This document shows positions 54,800 through 64,000 of a stretch of DNA of 64,000 nt, in pieces. A program made the translations under genes and the position numbers. The stretch comes from Rhexocercosporidium sp. MPI-PUGE-AT-0058 (Eukaryota > Ascomycota > Leotiomycetes > Helotiales). The notes below the pieces were generated by a model, which was given only the letters and a program-made list of their open reading frames with translations, searched no databases and was not told where the DNA came from. The stretch covers positions 248,001 through 312,000 of the forward strand of contig JAGTJL010000003.1 of NCBI GenBank assembly GCA_020746875.1. Direction: 5' to 3'. How positions within the stretch are numbered: the stretch's first letter is position 1; each line of letters opens with the position of its first letter.

Positions 54800-55979
54800 A
54801 TGGCAACCTACCTCATAACGGGCACCTCACGCGGTCTCGGCCTAGCGATCATCACACACCTCAGCACCCTGCCCTCCTCGCAAATAAGCACCATCTTTGC
54901 GCTTGCTCGCACAGAATCCCCAGCTCTAAAAAGCCTTGTCGAGAAAGCTGACGGGAGAGTGGTGCTCGTGAAAGCCGATGTGACGAATGAGGAAAGCATT
55001 AAGAAAGCTGCTGTCGAAGTTGATGGATTTCTGGGAGGGAAAGGACTAGATGTACTAGTGAATAATGTGGGGATCATGGGGTTTTCGCCGGGTGGTATTG
55101 TTGGCATGTGAGTCTGAACTTTGAACCAATTCTGTCCATTTCTCTCTCATTTGTCACATTATTTTTCCCTGTTTGAGAAATTGAGAGATTGGGGAGTTGA
55201 GAAATCAATTGAGAGGTTTGGGAGAATGAGGGAACAAGGGAAGAGGGAGTTAGTGCTGATAGAAAAACCAAACTTCCAGGGATGACCTCTCCAACCACTT
55301 CACAGTCAATGTACTCTCCGCCCACTGGACAACTCGGACCTTCATGCCCCTTCTTGAGAAAGGGGCGCTGAAGAAAGTCGTCAACATGTACTTATCCCAC
55401 CTTCCACCTCCCATCTCCCATCCTCATGCCTACCCGATCTCCCTCCCCTCCCTCTCCCTTCAAACCAAATACTGAACTCACATGCTATACAGAACCACGA
55501 CCCTAGGCTCCTTCGGCTTAGCACCACAATACACATTGTCCCCAGCCCCAGCATACAAAATCTCCAAAGCAGCACTGAACATGTTGACTGTCCAATACGC
55601 GATGGATTACGCCGAGAAGGGATTCACGATTTTCGCATTAAGTCCTGGTGTAAGCTCTTCCTCCTCTCCTCTCTCTTCTCCTTTCAGTTGCTTTCATATT
55701 TTCTTCCGTCATCACCCTTTTTTGTTCATCTCCTCCTCCCCTGCTACATCTTCTCTTCCACATACGAAATAAGTGACTTACCATATGCAGTGGCTCAAAA
55801 CCGACCTCGGCGGCGGCGACATGGCCGACCTGCCAGCCGAAGTAGGAGCTAAAGCAAGTCTTGATAGGATCTTCGCAGCGACGAAGGAAGATAACGGACA
55901 GTTCTTGAATATCGCCGTTGAGGGGTATGAGAATGTAGCTGGGCCAAATAAGTATAATGGGCTGAACCCGCCCTGGTAG
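54800..55979 (+). CDS. Short-chain dehydrogenase/reductase (classical SDR)
   Basis: Exons are 54800-55107, 55280-55387, 55493-55649 and 55791-55979, for 253 residues, the classical SDR length. The dinucleotide-binding motif TGTSRGLG lies at residues 7-14. Other motifs are DVLVNNVG (family NNAG), FTVNVLSAHWTTRTFMPLL, the catalytic YKISK with upstream Ser, and SPG-WLKTDLGG across the last junction. The family reduces or oxidises carbonyl/hydroxyl groups with NAD(P). The sequence after TG-x3-GxG and a missing acidic residue at the second strand end (ALARTE) suggest NADPH preference, by inference. The closest type is the C-factor-like/sniffer group of SDRs. The second intron is 105 bp, the third 141 bp, and the first 172 bp. 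All are GT-AG. Confidence 0.9.
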
Positions 55980-56567
55980 AGCTGCGCGGGGGAAGAGACG
56001 GGTCAGAAAAGAATGGTTGTGAAAGAGGACAGCACGGCAGTTCCGTATGGTGCGGTGAGGTATGATGAGATGGACGCGAGAGTTGTTTCATCTGGAGCAA
56101 TCAGGAAAGAAATTGGTATAAGGCCGTCTAAACACTGCTCTGCCGTGAAAATGTGAAAAGTCCATCCATCTGACGTTACCACACGTCCTAATATCACTAA
56201 GTAAACCCATCAGCAGTCCACGTCCACAGACTCCATAATCACCAATTTTATCCATTAGAACGCGCTCACCACATATCTTAACTCAATCCCAGTGACCACT
56301 AAGAAAAGGATATCCACTCGAGCTTGGGAAATAAATGATAACCCAGCAAACGCCGAAGAAAATACCTAACAAAGCAATACCAAGGAAATAGTGAACCCAA
56401 CCAAGTAGGTTCACCCGCACACTACCAACTATGAGTGTTAGGTTTGGCTCCGTGCTCTCAAACACAAGTGTGCCACAACGCCTCATCTTTCCAAGTCAGG
56501 AATGATGTTCCAACCTACATAGCCGGTGATAATAGATGGTTCGATTAGTCTTTTGCCTTTGCACGCC
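55980..56567. other. Intergenic, convergent 3' flanks
   Basis: 588 bases between the SDR and the RdRP genes. A 67-codon minus-strand frame at 56283-56486 encodes a strongly hydrophobic middle (HYFLGIALLGIFFGVCWVII). It could be a very small membrane protein, but nothing else supports it. Confidence 0.4.
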
Positions 56568-59500
56568 TTATTCGTCGTCCATAGCATCCAAATCAGCCTC
56601 ATTTGCGATGCTGGCCGTGTCTTCCAGATTTGCGGCTTGCCCTTCACTTCTGAGGCGTCTAATAATAGAATGATCTGGCTTCTGGATGATGTACATCTTC
56701 TGTATGACGGAGTGTGGAGCCTCAACGTTGCACATAGCCTTCAATGTGCAAAGTTGCTTGCCGGCCATCCACCAGACGAAGTTGCTCAAATAGATCTTCG
56801 ATGGATTCCACGGAGCGCCGAAACTTGCAAAAGCTGCTACAGCGGTTGAGGCCTTGAGTAACTCCCAATTCGACAGCTCAGAATTGGACCCTGGCATAAT
56901 CATCAAAGCCTGGGAAGCATGTGTTTCCTCGTGCGGCTGGATCTTGTGAAAACGCTCATAGAGATCGTTACAAAACTCTGCAAAGTCAGGGACCGACTCG
57001 CTCTCACCTCTGCTGTTCGGGTTACGCTTGCTGTTGTTACTGTGTTGGAACTTCTTAGTCCACAATTCTTTGAGTGTCGTGACGTCCGCTTTCAAATCGT
57101 CCAACAGCTTCTCCCAAACTGGGTCTCGAGTTGCGAGGTCAGCAAATTTGTAGAAGTATGATGCTAAGTCTCCGTCCCTAGTAAAGTCTTTAGCGTATGC
57201 AACGGTCCGAACTAAGGGTCTAAGGATCAAATATCATGGAGGGATTCAAGGCGAAAGAACATACCAGTACGGAGGATCGGGGAATGTCTGGTGAAAGCTA
57301 ATGAGCGCCTTATCGATTGTCTTCTCTGCAACATACTTCAGATGATCAATGATATGTTTTGCGTTTGCAACGGGGTCCTCGGTTTTGTATCGAGGCTTGC
57401 GGGGTTTGATTTTGACCTTCGTCTCCTTGAAGTACGTCCAATCATTCTCTTCAAAAATGTATCCTTGCTTTTGTTGATCGACCAAGTTGCTGAGAAGCTG
57501 ACTGAGATACCGAGACGCCGGGGTATCTATGCTTCCTTGTGTGTAGCACACGTGCTCCTTGTAAGTTGTACATATACCGAGCAAATTCTGCCGCATATTG
57601 AACTCGAAGCTCTTCCTCAAAAATAGAGATACCTTGGCCTCATTGTCGTTAATCGTGCCTACCAATTGCCCGTATGTTGTCTTGTCTTGCCGGAGCAAAC
57701 CTTCTTCGACTAGATTACATGCCTTCGGCACCTCTGCTGTTTCGAAGTTGCTTACAATAGAGGGTTCCCAACACACCCAAGCAATGTCACCGTCGAAATC
57801 TCCTCCCGATAGCTTGGCGGCTAGCGAAGGCTTTCCTTTCGTAGAGAAAACTATGACATCCTCCAGACCAACTAACTCGGCCTTGATGACAGCTTTGACC
57901 TTCTGGATATCGCTGACGAAGTGAGCTGGTGATCGGGCCACAAGAATCTCGTCGCCACTGAGAGTTGCGCCGGAGAACCCTGAGACATTGTTTCTGAAGG
58001 TGGAGAAATCGATGTAAACTTCGTCGGGTTCGAGGACGCCCCAGAAGTCAGGGACCATATATGCATACGTGGACCGACCAACTGTGATGTTCAATCTCTC
58101 CTTCAGCTCGTCAGTTCTGCTCTTGAAGACATCTTTTGCCATTTCCTTCATAAACATTAGTTTTCTCGGGTCGAATCCAGCATCTAAGAAGATGTTCAAT
58201 CGTTCTTCACGAACCACCGGTAAACCGGCCTTGTAGGCAATCCCGCCCTTGAGGCGCTCTTTCAAGTTCGGGTTGCTGTCTCGCACCCATTTACGAAAGG
58301 ATTGTGGATTATCCATAGCCTCTTGGATTTCTTCGAGTTTCAGAGCTAGCCCTTGCTCTAATAAGTCTGACAGAGCTCGCTTCATGAGCTTTGGGTCCTT
58401 TGCACGATCCATCAGCAGAGGGAGGAATTGCAAGTTGAGGTCGGCCGACTTCAGCGGCCCAGAACATTTAAGAACCTCAAAGGTACGGTGGCTTGGGTCG
58501 TTCCACTCCGCACATGTCCTGGTCTCCTCACCCCTGACCCATTTTCTCTGCGATGGGTATGTCTCTATCCAATCTTCTTCTCCCTTGTCATGGAGATCTA
58601 TAACCCACAGGCCCTTCGCCTCCCCAATACGACCTTGGAAAGCAGTTGGCCGGTACGAGAGGCCAAGTTTCTGTGTGATCTTAAGGGCTAGGTTAGGAGA
58701 GATCTTTCCGCAACCATCGTTCATGACGTTATTCGGATCATCTCCAAACGTGATGTTTTTGTCAATGAGCCTGATCTGCTCTGGTAATAGAACGATAGTC
58801 GGAGAATTGCGAGAAAGGGCTGTCTAAGTAAGTAGGAGCCAGAGCAGAACTCACTGCAACTTACCTAGTGTTGTTCGGTTGAAGAACTTTAGAAAAGGCT
58901 CTCCCTCATTCTCTTCATTGATTGGACGTATACAGTTAAGCAAAACCGGTATCGACATCTTTGGGCGTCCTGCTCTAGAATCTGGGTGTGTTATAAGGAG
59001 GTCTTTCTTCACGAATTTGGGACCATCGATAGCGAAGAAGAAAATGCGGAAAGCAGTATCAACAACAGGTTCTACATCCTTCGTCACAATTAGTGCTTTC
59101 TTGTTACGCCTCTCTTTATCCTTGACCATGAAGGGTTTCCAACTCAATCCGAGGAGAGAGTGTATACTATCCACAAGCCATTTGATGATAATAGGCGGCC
59201 CACGCTGACCTAAAGCTTCTAAAGCAGGAGGAATGTGGCGTCCCGAAAGTTGCGGCATGTGAATTTCAAAAAAACGATCATGACCAAAACGACGACCGAG
59301 TCGATGTGAAAAATCGAGCTTCAACGGTTCTAGCTTGAGCCTGAAAAAGGTATCGTCTTCGTCTGACCTAAAGTGCAAGGAACCACCAAGGACTACGGCG
59401 AGGAACCCTTTATCGTAACTACTCTCTGTGGCGCACGCCCATGCTTCTCGGCTCGAACGTTCCGGGAATGGTCGATCCTGCAAATACGGGAGACTTCTCA

Positions 59501-60713
59501 GGAATTTCCAGAGGGTGTCGTAATCATCGAGACGCGAAGTAACGGGAGCGCTGAATTCAGATAATGGAACATCGGCGTGAAGAAAGACCCTGGTGATTTC
59601 GTAAATAACACAAAGCCTTGCGGACGTCAAGCACCGGGGAATCTCAGGGAAGATGTCCTTCAGTCGTTCTCGAAGTTGAGCTTCCTCGTTCGTCTCTTTC
59701 ATCATCGGCATCGAGTCCTTGGCAATTCCGAAGTCATGCAAGTCTTGAGATAGCTCTTCCTCAACAGGACTCGCAGTTCTGAGACGAATTGGTTCAAGGA
59801 TTTCGTCCTCCGGAACGTCACCAACTCGAGCTTCAAAGCTACTCGATTCATAGTTTGAACTAATGTACTTGTCGTCTTGTAAAGCTGTAAACGCTTCTCT
59901 TGTCTCCGGCAGCTCATCGGGAATAGTCTCTTGAGTAGCCCAGAAGCTGTTGTTGCCGGTATCAGAAAAAACCGCCTCGGATGCTTCAGATTCTGTAAAG
60001 CTAGTGTTCGCACTTCTATTGAAACTGGTGTCTGCTTTCCGAGCAGTTGAACCCGGTGCTGGAGGGTCTTGTCTGAGAGGACGGCCTCGTGGCGGTGCCA
60101 TGTCAGACAGAGAACGGTGCGGTGGGAGATCAGGTACCCTTGTCTTTTTTGTGAGAGGTATATCAGCAAACGCTTCTTCCCTTGGGCGCTTCTCGCTATT
60201 TACTCTGGGGCTTGGATTGAGAATACTTGGAGTAGCAACAGGTACCACGTCGAAGCTCGATTCTCGGATTCTCTGTTTGATAGACTCAGGTGTACCGCCA
60301 TTTGTCTTGTGCCAGGCTACCCGATATTCCCTCAGAATTCTGTAGAGACATTGCAAAAGTATCTCCCTCTCGGTCTCGTTCACAGGCCGCTTCTGACGAC
60401 GAGTGACAGGGGGGATCGTTCCTCTCTCAGCCTTGGGCTTGTCGACCCAACCTTGATACAATGGTCTGGCCTCCTTGTCGAATTCCTTCCGAACACGATC
60501 AAAGAGCAACTTATGATGGCAAAATGAGAGTAGGACTACACATTTGCAATCTATTGTGTGCTCTCCATGAATATCTCTCGTATTCTTGTTAATATCGAGA
60601 CCAAGGTCCCACTCATTGCAGAACCATTCAAGACGAGTCGCAAAAGTTTGATCATCCGTGGCAGCCTCCCGTCGAGTTGGCGTTCCAGGAGGCTCAGGCG
60701 CATTTGGTGCCAT
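56568..60713 (-). CDS. RNA-dependent RNA polymerase (RNA-silencing type)
   Basis: Minus-strand exons are 60713-58865, 58819-57265 and 57177-56568, for 1337 residues. This is a cellular RdRP of the QDE-1/SAD-1 class, which makes double-stranded RNA for quelling or meiotic silencing. The catalytic loop DFDGD stands at about residues 958-962 (KLSGGDFDGDIAWVCWEP). Other family blocks are VMNDGCGKISPNLAL, YRPTAFQGRIGEAKG, VLVARSPAHF and DVIVFSTKGKPSLAAKLSG. The N-terminal 300 residues are disordered with charged and Ser-rich parts. The second intron is taken as 87 bp ending ACTAG at 57178: this gives FPDPPYWDGDLASYFYKFAD. Shorter choices ending TTAG create a stop or a frame break. The C-terminal region is helical and ends in an acidic tail. 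Confidence 0.92.
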
Positions 60714-61536
60714 AATTGTATGCAGAAAGATTGTCCAAAACTCGACCTCGTAGTAAGGAGGGTGCGCTCCCTATCTATGGAAACGGCATAGAGGAAGAAA
60801 GCCACAGAAGACCATCTATGGCCGAAGAGGGGTATGTTTCAGCTGGTCGTGGGGGTCGAGTATGGCGAGGCTGACCGCGAAAGCTACAGCAAGGAATCCG
60901 AGTAAATCGAGTCAAGAGCAAAGTCGCTGACGTTCAAAAGGTAAAGATTGCAGTCGTTTCGCCCAAGTGACTTTAGCGGTAATATTTCGAGCTTCAATTG
61001 GGGTGCGTTCTGGAAGAGCAATACCTTTTGACGGGTGAGCAAACAAGGCTGAGCCTGTTATATTGAATTATGGTCAGCTTGGGATTGTAGGCAAGAGGAC
61101 AAGCAATTGAAACATACAAACAACAGCAAGCATACAAGAGGAGAAGTGAAAGAGGTCCAACCGGAGGACACAATCCCAAAAGTCGTTGTTGTGGTGAAGT
61201 GAGGGGATTCGGGATGGAGGGTTTGCTTGGGAGATGAAGGATCGGGAGACGCGGACACGGGACACACGAAGTCACTAGTTTAGTGCTGGACGGGCCGAGC
61301 CCCAGGTACATGCAAGTGGGGGCAGCGGCAAGCGGGCCCTGTGGACATAAGTAGCGTGGAACCTTGAAGATCCCTCCTCACATCAACCCGCCGAGCGCGC
61401 AACATCCGCTTAGCACAACAGCAAGCAACAAAGGAATGATCATATCTTGGTAGGTAAATTGGATACATACCGTATTCCAAGGATTTATTATCCAGCTAGG
61501 TCATCCTCTATCTTACAGAGTCAGCACATCCTTGCC
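60714..61536. promoter_or_regulatory. Upstream region of the RdRP gene
   Basis: 823 bases between the 3' end of the Lys/Glu-rich gene and the RdRP start, both on the minus strand. Frames at 60994-61311 and 60551-60805 (-) overlap or lack motifs. No clear promoter element assigned. Confidence 0.45.
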
Positions 61537-62742
61537 TCACGCACAATCCTCCCACCATGGTCCTCCTTTGGAACCAGGACTATTTACAAACTTGTTGTGT
61601 GCAGCCTCTTCGGCCTTTTCGTCTAGTTCTTCTTGCTTCATCTGCTGCACTAATTGTTGTTGTAACATTGGTACCATAGAGGGATGTATGTTGGTACCGA
61701 ATATCTCTGGCATAATCTCCAGTGCATACTCTTCCATACTCTGCGGATTCTCTGGGGGTGCAGCCTCCGCAGCGGGTACAGGTACTGGACCTTGCCAACG
61801 CTGACCAAAGAACGGTGTTTGTAGGGGAATTTGCTGGACCATTATGAGCTCCAGGTGGTTTGCATATTGGGGGGTGGAGTGGAAGATCTCGCCCTTGCCT
61901 TCAGCAAGGAGCTCATGAGTAACAAAATGGTTGCTTCCCAAGCAACGATAACCTTCCATCTCTATCTGTCCCGGAACAGCAATTTGCTTGAACCGAGCCC
62001 AGTTGAAACCCATGGGGCAAGTACCCGCGTGAGCCTTTAATTTCTCCTGTGCCCATTTCTCCTGCTTCACCAGCTCCTCGCCTTCGAGTTCCGCGATTTT
62101 GGTTTGCTTCTCAGCCATGCTGATATCGTGTGCACTCCTGAAGGCAGTCTTGAACTTCGGAGTCGCGGCACTCTTGCTTGGACGGCTTTCGTACGCAAGG
62201 CTTTTTGGAATTTTTGCTCTTCGGACAGGAGACCTGTCTCTTCTCTGACTCTCTTTCTTCTCAGGCTTCTTCTCGGGTTTCCTTTCGACCTTCTTCTCGA
62301 CCTTTTTCTCAGGCTTTTTCTCAGGCTTCTTCTCCTTCACAGGCTCACTAAATGTACTCTTGAACTGACTGAAGTCAGGTTCATCCGCATACGTATCCGT
62401 ATCATCCACCTCCTTCCTAACTTTCTCCTTCTCCTTCGCCTCTTTCTGTTTCGGCTTCGAAGACTTCGCCGTCGAACTTGAACTCGCTTTCTTCTCGTCA
62501 TCTCTAAACATTGCACTGTCCAGCCGTGAGGACGAAGGAGGTCCGGTGCGGTCCCGAGTAAACATGTTCTTCAGGAGCGATGTCTTAGGAGCTTGAGCTT
62601 GATCTGTCTTCTTGGAGCTTGTGGTTGAGTGGCTGCTTCTTCGTTTGTGGAGTGAGTGACGGTCGTCTTCTTCATCTGATTCGTTCTTGGTGGGCTTCTT
62701 CGATTTCGAGCTTGAGCTGCGGGAGCTTTCGTTGGGTGCCAT
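61537..62742 (-). CDS. Conserved fungal protein with PEKK repeats, unknown function
   Basis: A single exon of 401 residues. Residues 1-200 are disordered and highly charged: Ser/Lys-rich start (SSRSSSSKSKKPTKNE), then Glu/Lys runs and tandem PEKK/VEKK units (EKKPEKKPEKKVEKK and on to about 160). The C-terminal half is folded-looking. It starts with helices (ISMAEKQTKIAELEGEELVKQEKWAQEKL) and a Cys-containing block (GTCPMGFNWARFKQIAVPGQ, IEMEGYRCLGSNHFVTHELL), followed by STPQYANHLELIMVQQIP. It ends with a Gln-rich helix and GGPWWEDCA. I do not recognise a named domain. A nuclear or RNA-linked role is possible from composition but not shown. Upstream are CT-rich sequences and the 3' end of the transporter gene. 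Confidence 0.8.
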   Translation of the reverse strand: MAPNESSRSSSSKSKKPTKNESDEEDDRHSLHKRRSSHSTTSSKKTDQAQAPKTSLLKNMFTRDRTGPPSSSRLDSAMFRDDEKKASSSSTAKSSKPKQKEAKEKEKVRKEVDDTDTYADEPDFSQFKSTFSEPVKEKKPEKKPEKKVEKKVERKPEKKPEKKESQRRDRSPVRRAKIPKSLAYESRPSKSAATPKFKTAFRSAHDISMAEKQTKIAELEGEELVKQEKWAQEKLKAHAGTCPMGFNWARFKQIAVPGQIEMEGYRCLGSNHFVTHELLAEGKGEIFHSTPQYANHLELIMVQQIPLQTPFFGQRWQGPVPVPAAEAAPPENPQSMEEYALEIMPEIFGTNIHPSMVPMLQQQLVQQMKQEELDEKAEEAAHNKFVNSPGSKGGPWWEDCA

Positions 62743-63121
62743 GGTGAGTTGTGGTATGGATGTGGTGGAGATGGGTTTGTATGGAAGAGATGCTGAAGGG
62801 GGTTGAGGGTAGACATTGAGATGCCTGTCAGTTCAGAGGATTGCTGGCTTTTTAAGCACCCCTGGCAAGAAGATGGAATGATGAGCTGTAGACAATCACA
62901 GCAAATTCTGATGACCCCTCAAATTATGATTGTAGCTATCGCGATCCAAGGACACAGGTGCACAATGAGTAAGAAAAAGACACATGTCAATTTGGAAAGT
63001 CACCCATTATTCATTGGTCAATCCAAAGTAGTCAGAACCCAGACAACTCCTCCTCCAACCCATCCTATCCAAAAAAAAAAAAAAAAACTCCATGTAAACA
63101 TCCATTGCAGACATCTCTTCA
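62743..63121. other. Intergenic, with a 17-base A run
   Basis: 379 bases between the Lys/Glu-rich gene start and the end of the transporter gene. An uninterrupted A run stands at 63071-63087. Nothing else recognised. Confidence 0.5.
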
Positions 63122-64000
63122 TCAGTCAACCCTTCTCACCCTCCCCCAAACCTCATCGGGATCCTTCTTCCCCTTCGTCTCAGGCACTTTCCAACTAACG
63201 AAAACAAAACAAGCCGCCGCCAGACCTGCAAAGACAAAATACGCCCAACCCCTTCCCCCAAGCCTCTCATTCAAGAACGTGTTCAAAATAGGGAAGAACT
63301 GCGCCACCAAGAATGTAGCCACATAATTAGCACCCAGAGCCCAACTCTGCGTCGCGCCGACGGCTTCAGTGCCCACCAGCTCACTCGCCATCATGAATGG
63401 CACGGGACCGAGACCGGTCGCGAAGAAGGCTACGAAGAGGAGGACGGAAATGGCGGAGAGGAGCTTGAATTCCCAGCGGAGAGAGAGTGCGAGACAGAGG
63501 GACATGGTGCCCATTCCTGAGATGGAGACGAGGAGGCAGGTTTTGCGCCCGATTTTGTCGGCAAGGGGTGCGCATGCTATGGTGGTGAAGAGGTTGACGA
63601 CTGAGATTATGATAGTGAGGAGTGAGGAGGTGATTGGGAGAACGCCGTGCAGGAGGGAGACGGAATACATCATGATACTGTTGATACCACAGAGCTGCTG
63701 CGCACACATGATGCCTATGACGGCGATAATTGCGGGTCGGTAGAAGGGATCTCGAATGACTTGGAAGAATCCGACGTGCGCCACTGACTTTGAGGAGGCT
63801 TTACTCGTGGTGGATGGGCGTCTTTCTCGAGATTCAGGATCAACCAACAAGCGCTCTTCCTCTTCGACGTCCTTATCAACATTCCAATCCTCGATCTCTT
63901 CCGCAATAGACGATCCTTGGCCGCGAATACGTTGTAGAGTTCGAACAGCCTGTTGAGGATTCTTATGTGCTGCCAACCAAGCAGGACTCTCCGGAACAAA
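63122..64000 (-). CDS. Sugar-transporter-family MFS protein, 3' part (runs off the window)
   Basis: The frame is open from the window end (FVPESPAWLAAHKNP, with the family motif PESPxWL after helix 6) to the stop at 63122-63124, about 292 residues. A cytosolic loop with acidic stretches (EIEDWNVDKDVEEEERL) is followed by six C-terminal membrane helices: QQLCGINSIMMYSVSLLHG (the sugar-binding helix 7 motif), TSSLLTIIISVVNLFTTIA, ADKIGRKTCLLVSISG (the D-x2-GRR-type motif), VLLFVAFFATGLGPVPFMMASEL, and the end with VPETKGKK (PETKG). The closest type is the VPS73/hexose-transporter-like branch, perhaps vacuolar. The substrate is unknown. The start lies outside the window. Confidence 0.9.
   Translation of the reverse strand, partial: FVPESPAWLAAHKNPQQAVRTLQRIRGQGSSIAEEIEDWNVDKDVEEEERLLVDPESRERRPSTTSKASSKSVAHVGFFQVIRDPFYRPAIIAVIGIMCAQQLCGINSIMMYSVSLLHGVLPITSSLLTIIISVVNLFTTIACAPLADKIGRKTCLLVSISGMGTMSLCLALSLRWEFKLLSAISVLLFVAFFATGLGPVPFMMASELVGTEAVGATQSWALGANYVATFLVAQFFPILNTFLNERLGGRGWAYFVFAGLAAACFVFVSWKVPETKGKKDPDEVWGRVRRVD

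Overview
The window is nuclear DNA of a filamentous ascomycete (Pezizomycotina). The evidence is short GT-AG introns of about 45-140 bp with CTRAC-like branch points, compact genes on both strands, and a typical fungal gene set: HET-domain protein, quelling-type RNA-dependent RNA polymerase, GH6 cellulase, copper metallothionein, FMC1 and MAM33. A leotiomycete is my best guess from overall gene style, but that is inference. I see no operons, IS elements, CRISPR arrays or convincing tRNA/rRNA genes.

Left part (1-20 kb). After a gene-poor start with only fragments come an isochorismatase-like hydrolase and, convergent to it with 14 bp between the stops, an SRR1-domain protein. A divergent promoter leads to NMN adenylyltransferase (NAD synthesis), whose first intron appears to have a mutated acceptor. 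Next are a Pro/Gln-rich unknown, a secreted agmatinase-type ureohydrolase in seven exons, the mitochondrial FMC1 assembly factor, and a secreted Cys-containing unknown. About 2.8 kb without a recognisable gene follows.

Middle part (19.8-43 kb). A 2-oxoglutarate/Fe(II) oxygenase is followed by two very small Cys-rich metallothionein-type genes 1.5 kb apart. The first has three copies of a CGCACAAANNGCGCA element upstream. A large HET-domain gene sits in a gene-poor stretch. Then come a divergent 14-3-3-like protein, mitochondrial MAM33, a syntaxin-8-like SNARE, a small conserved protein, OHCU decarboxylase (urate catabolism), an XAP5/FAM50 protein and a GH6 cellobiohydrolase without a binding module.

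Right part (43-64 kb). A 3.7 kb non-coding stretch leads to an F-box/LRR protein ending in a CAAX box. It is followed by a glyoxalase/VOC protein, a membrane-anchored TcdA-type tRNA-modification enzyme, a small hypothetical, an SDR, the RdRP (three exons, one with a splice choice that matters), a Lys/Glu-repeat unknown, and the 3' part of a sugar transporter running off the window end.

The genes look like an ordinary mixed chromosomal neighbourhood rather than one pathway. The parts most worth following up are the metallothionein pair with its promoter repeats, the CAAX-tailed F-box protein, the SNARE with a His at the ionic layer, and several splice-site oddities.
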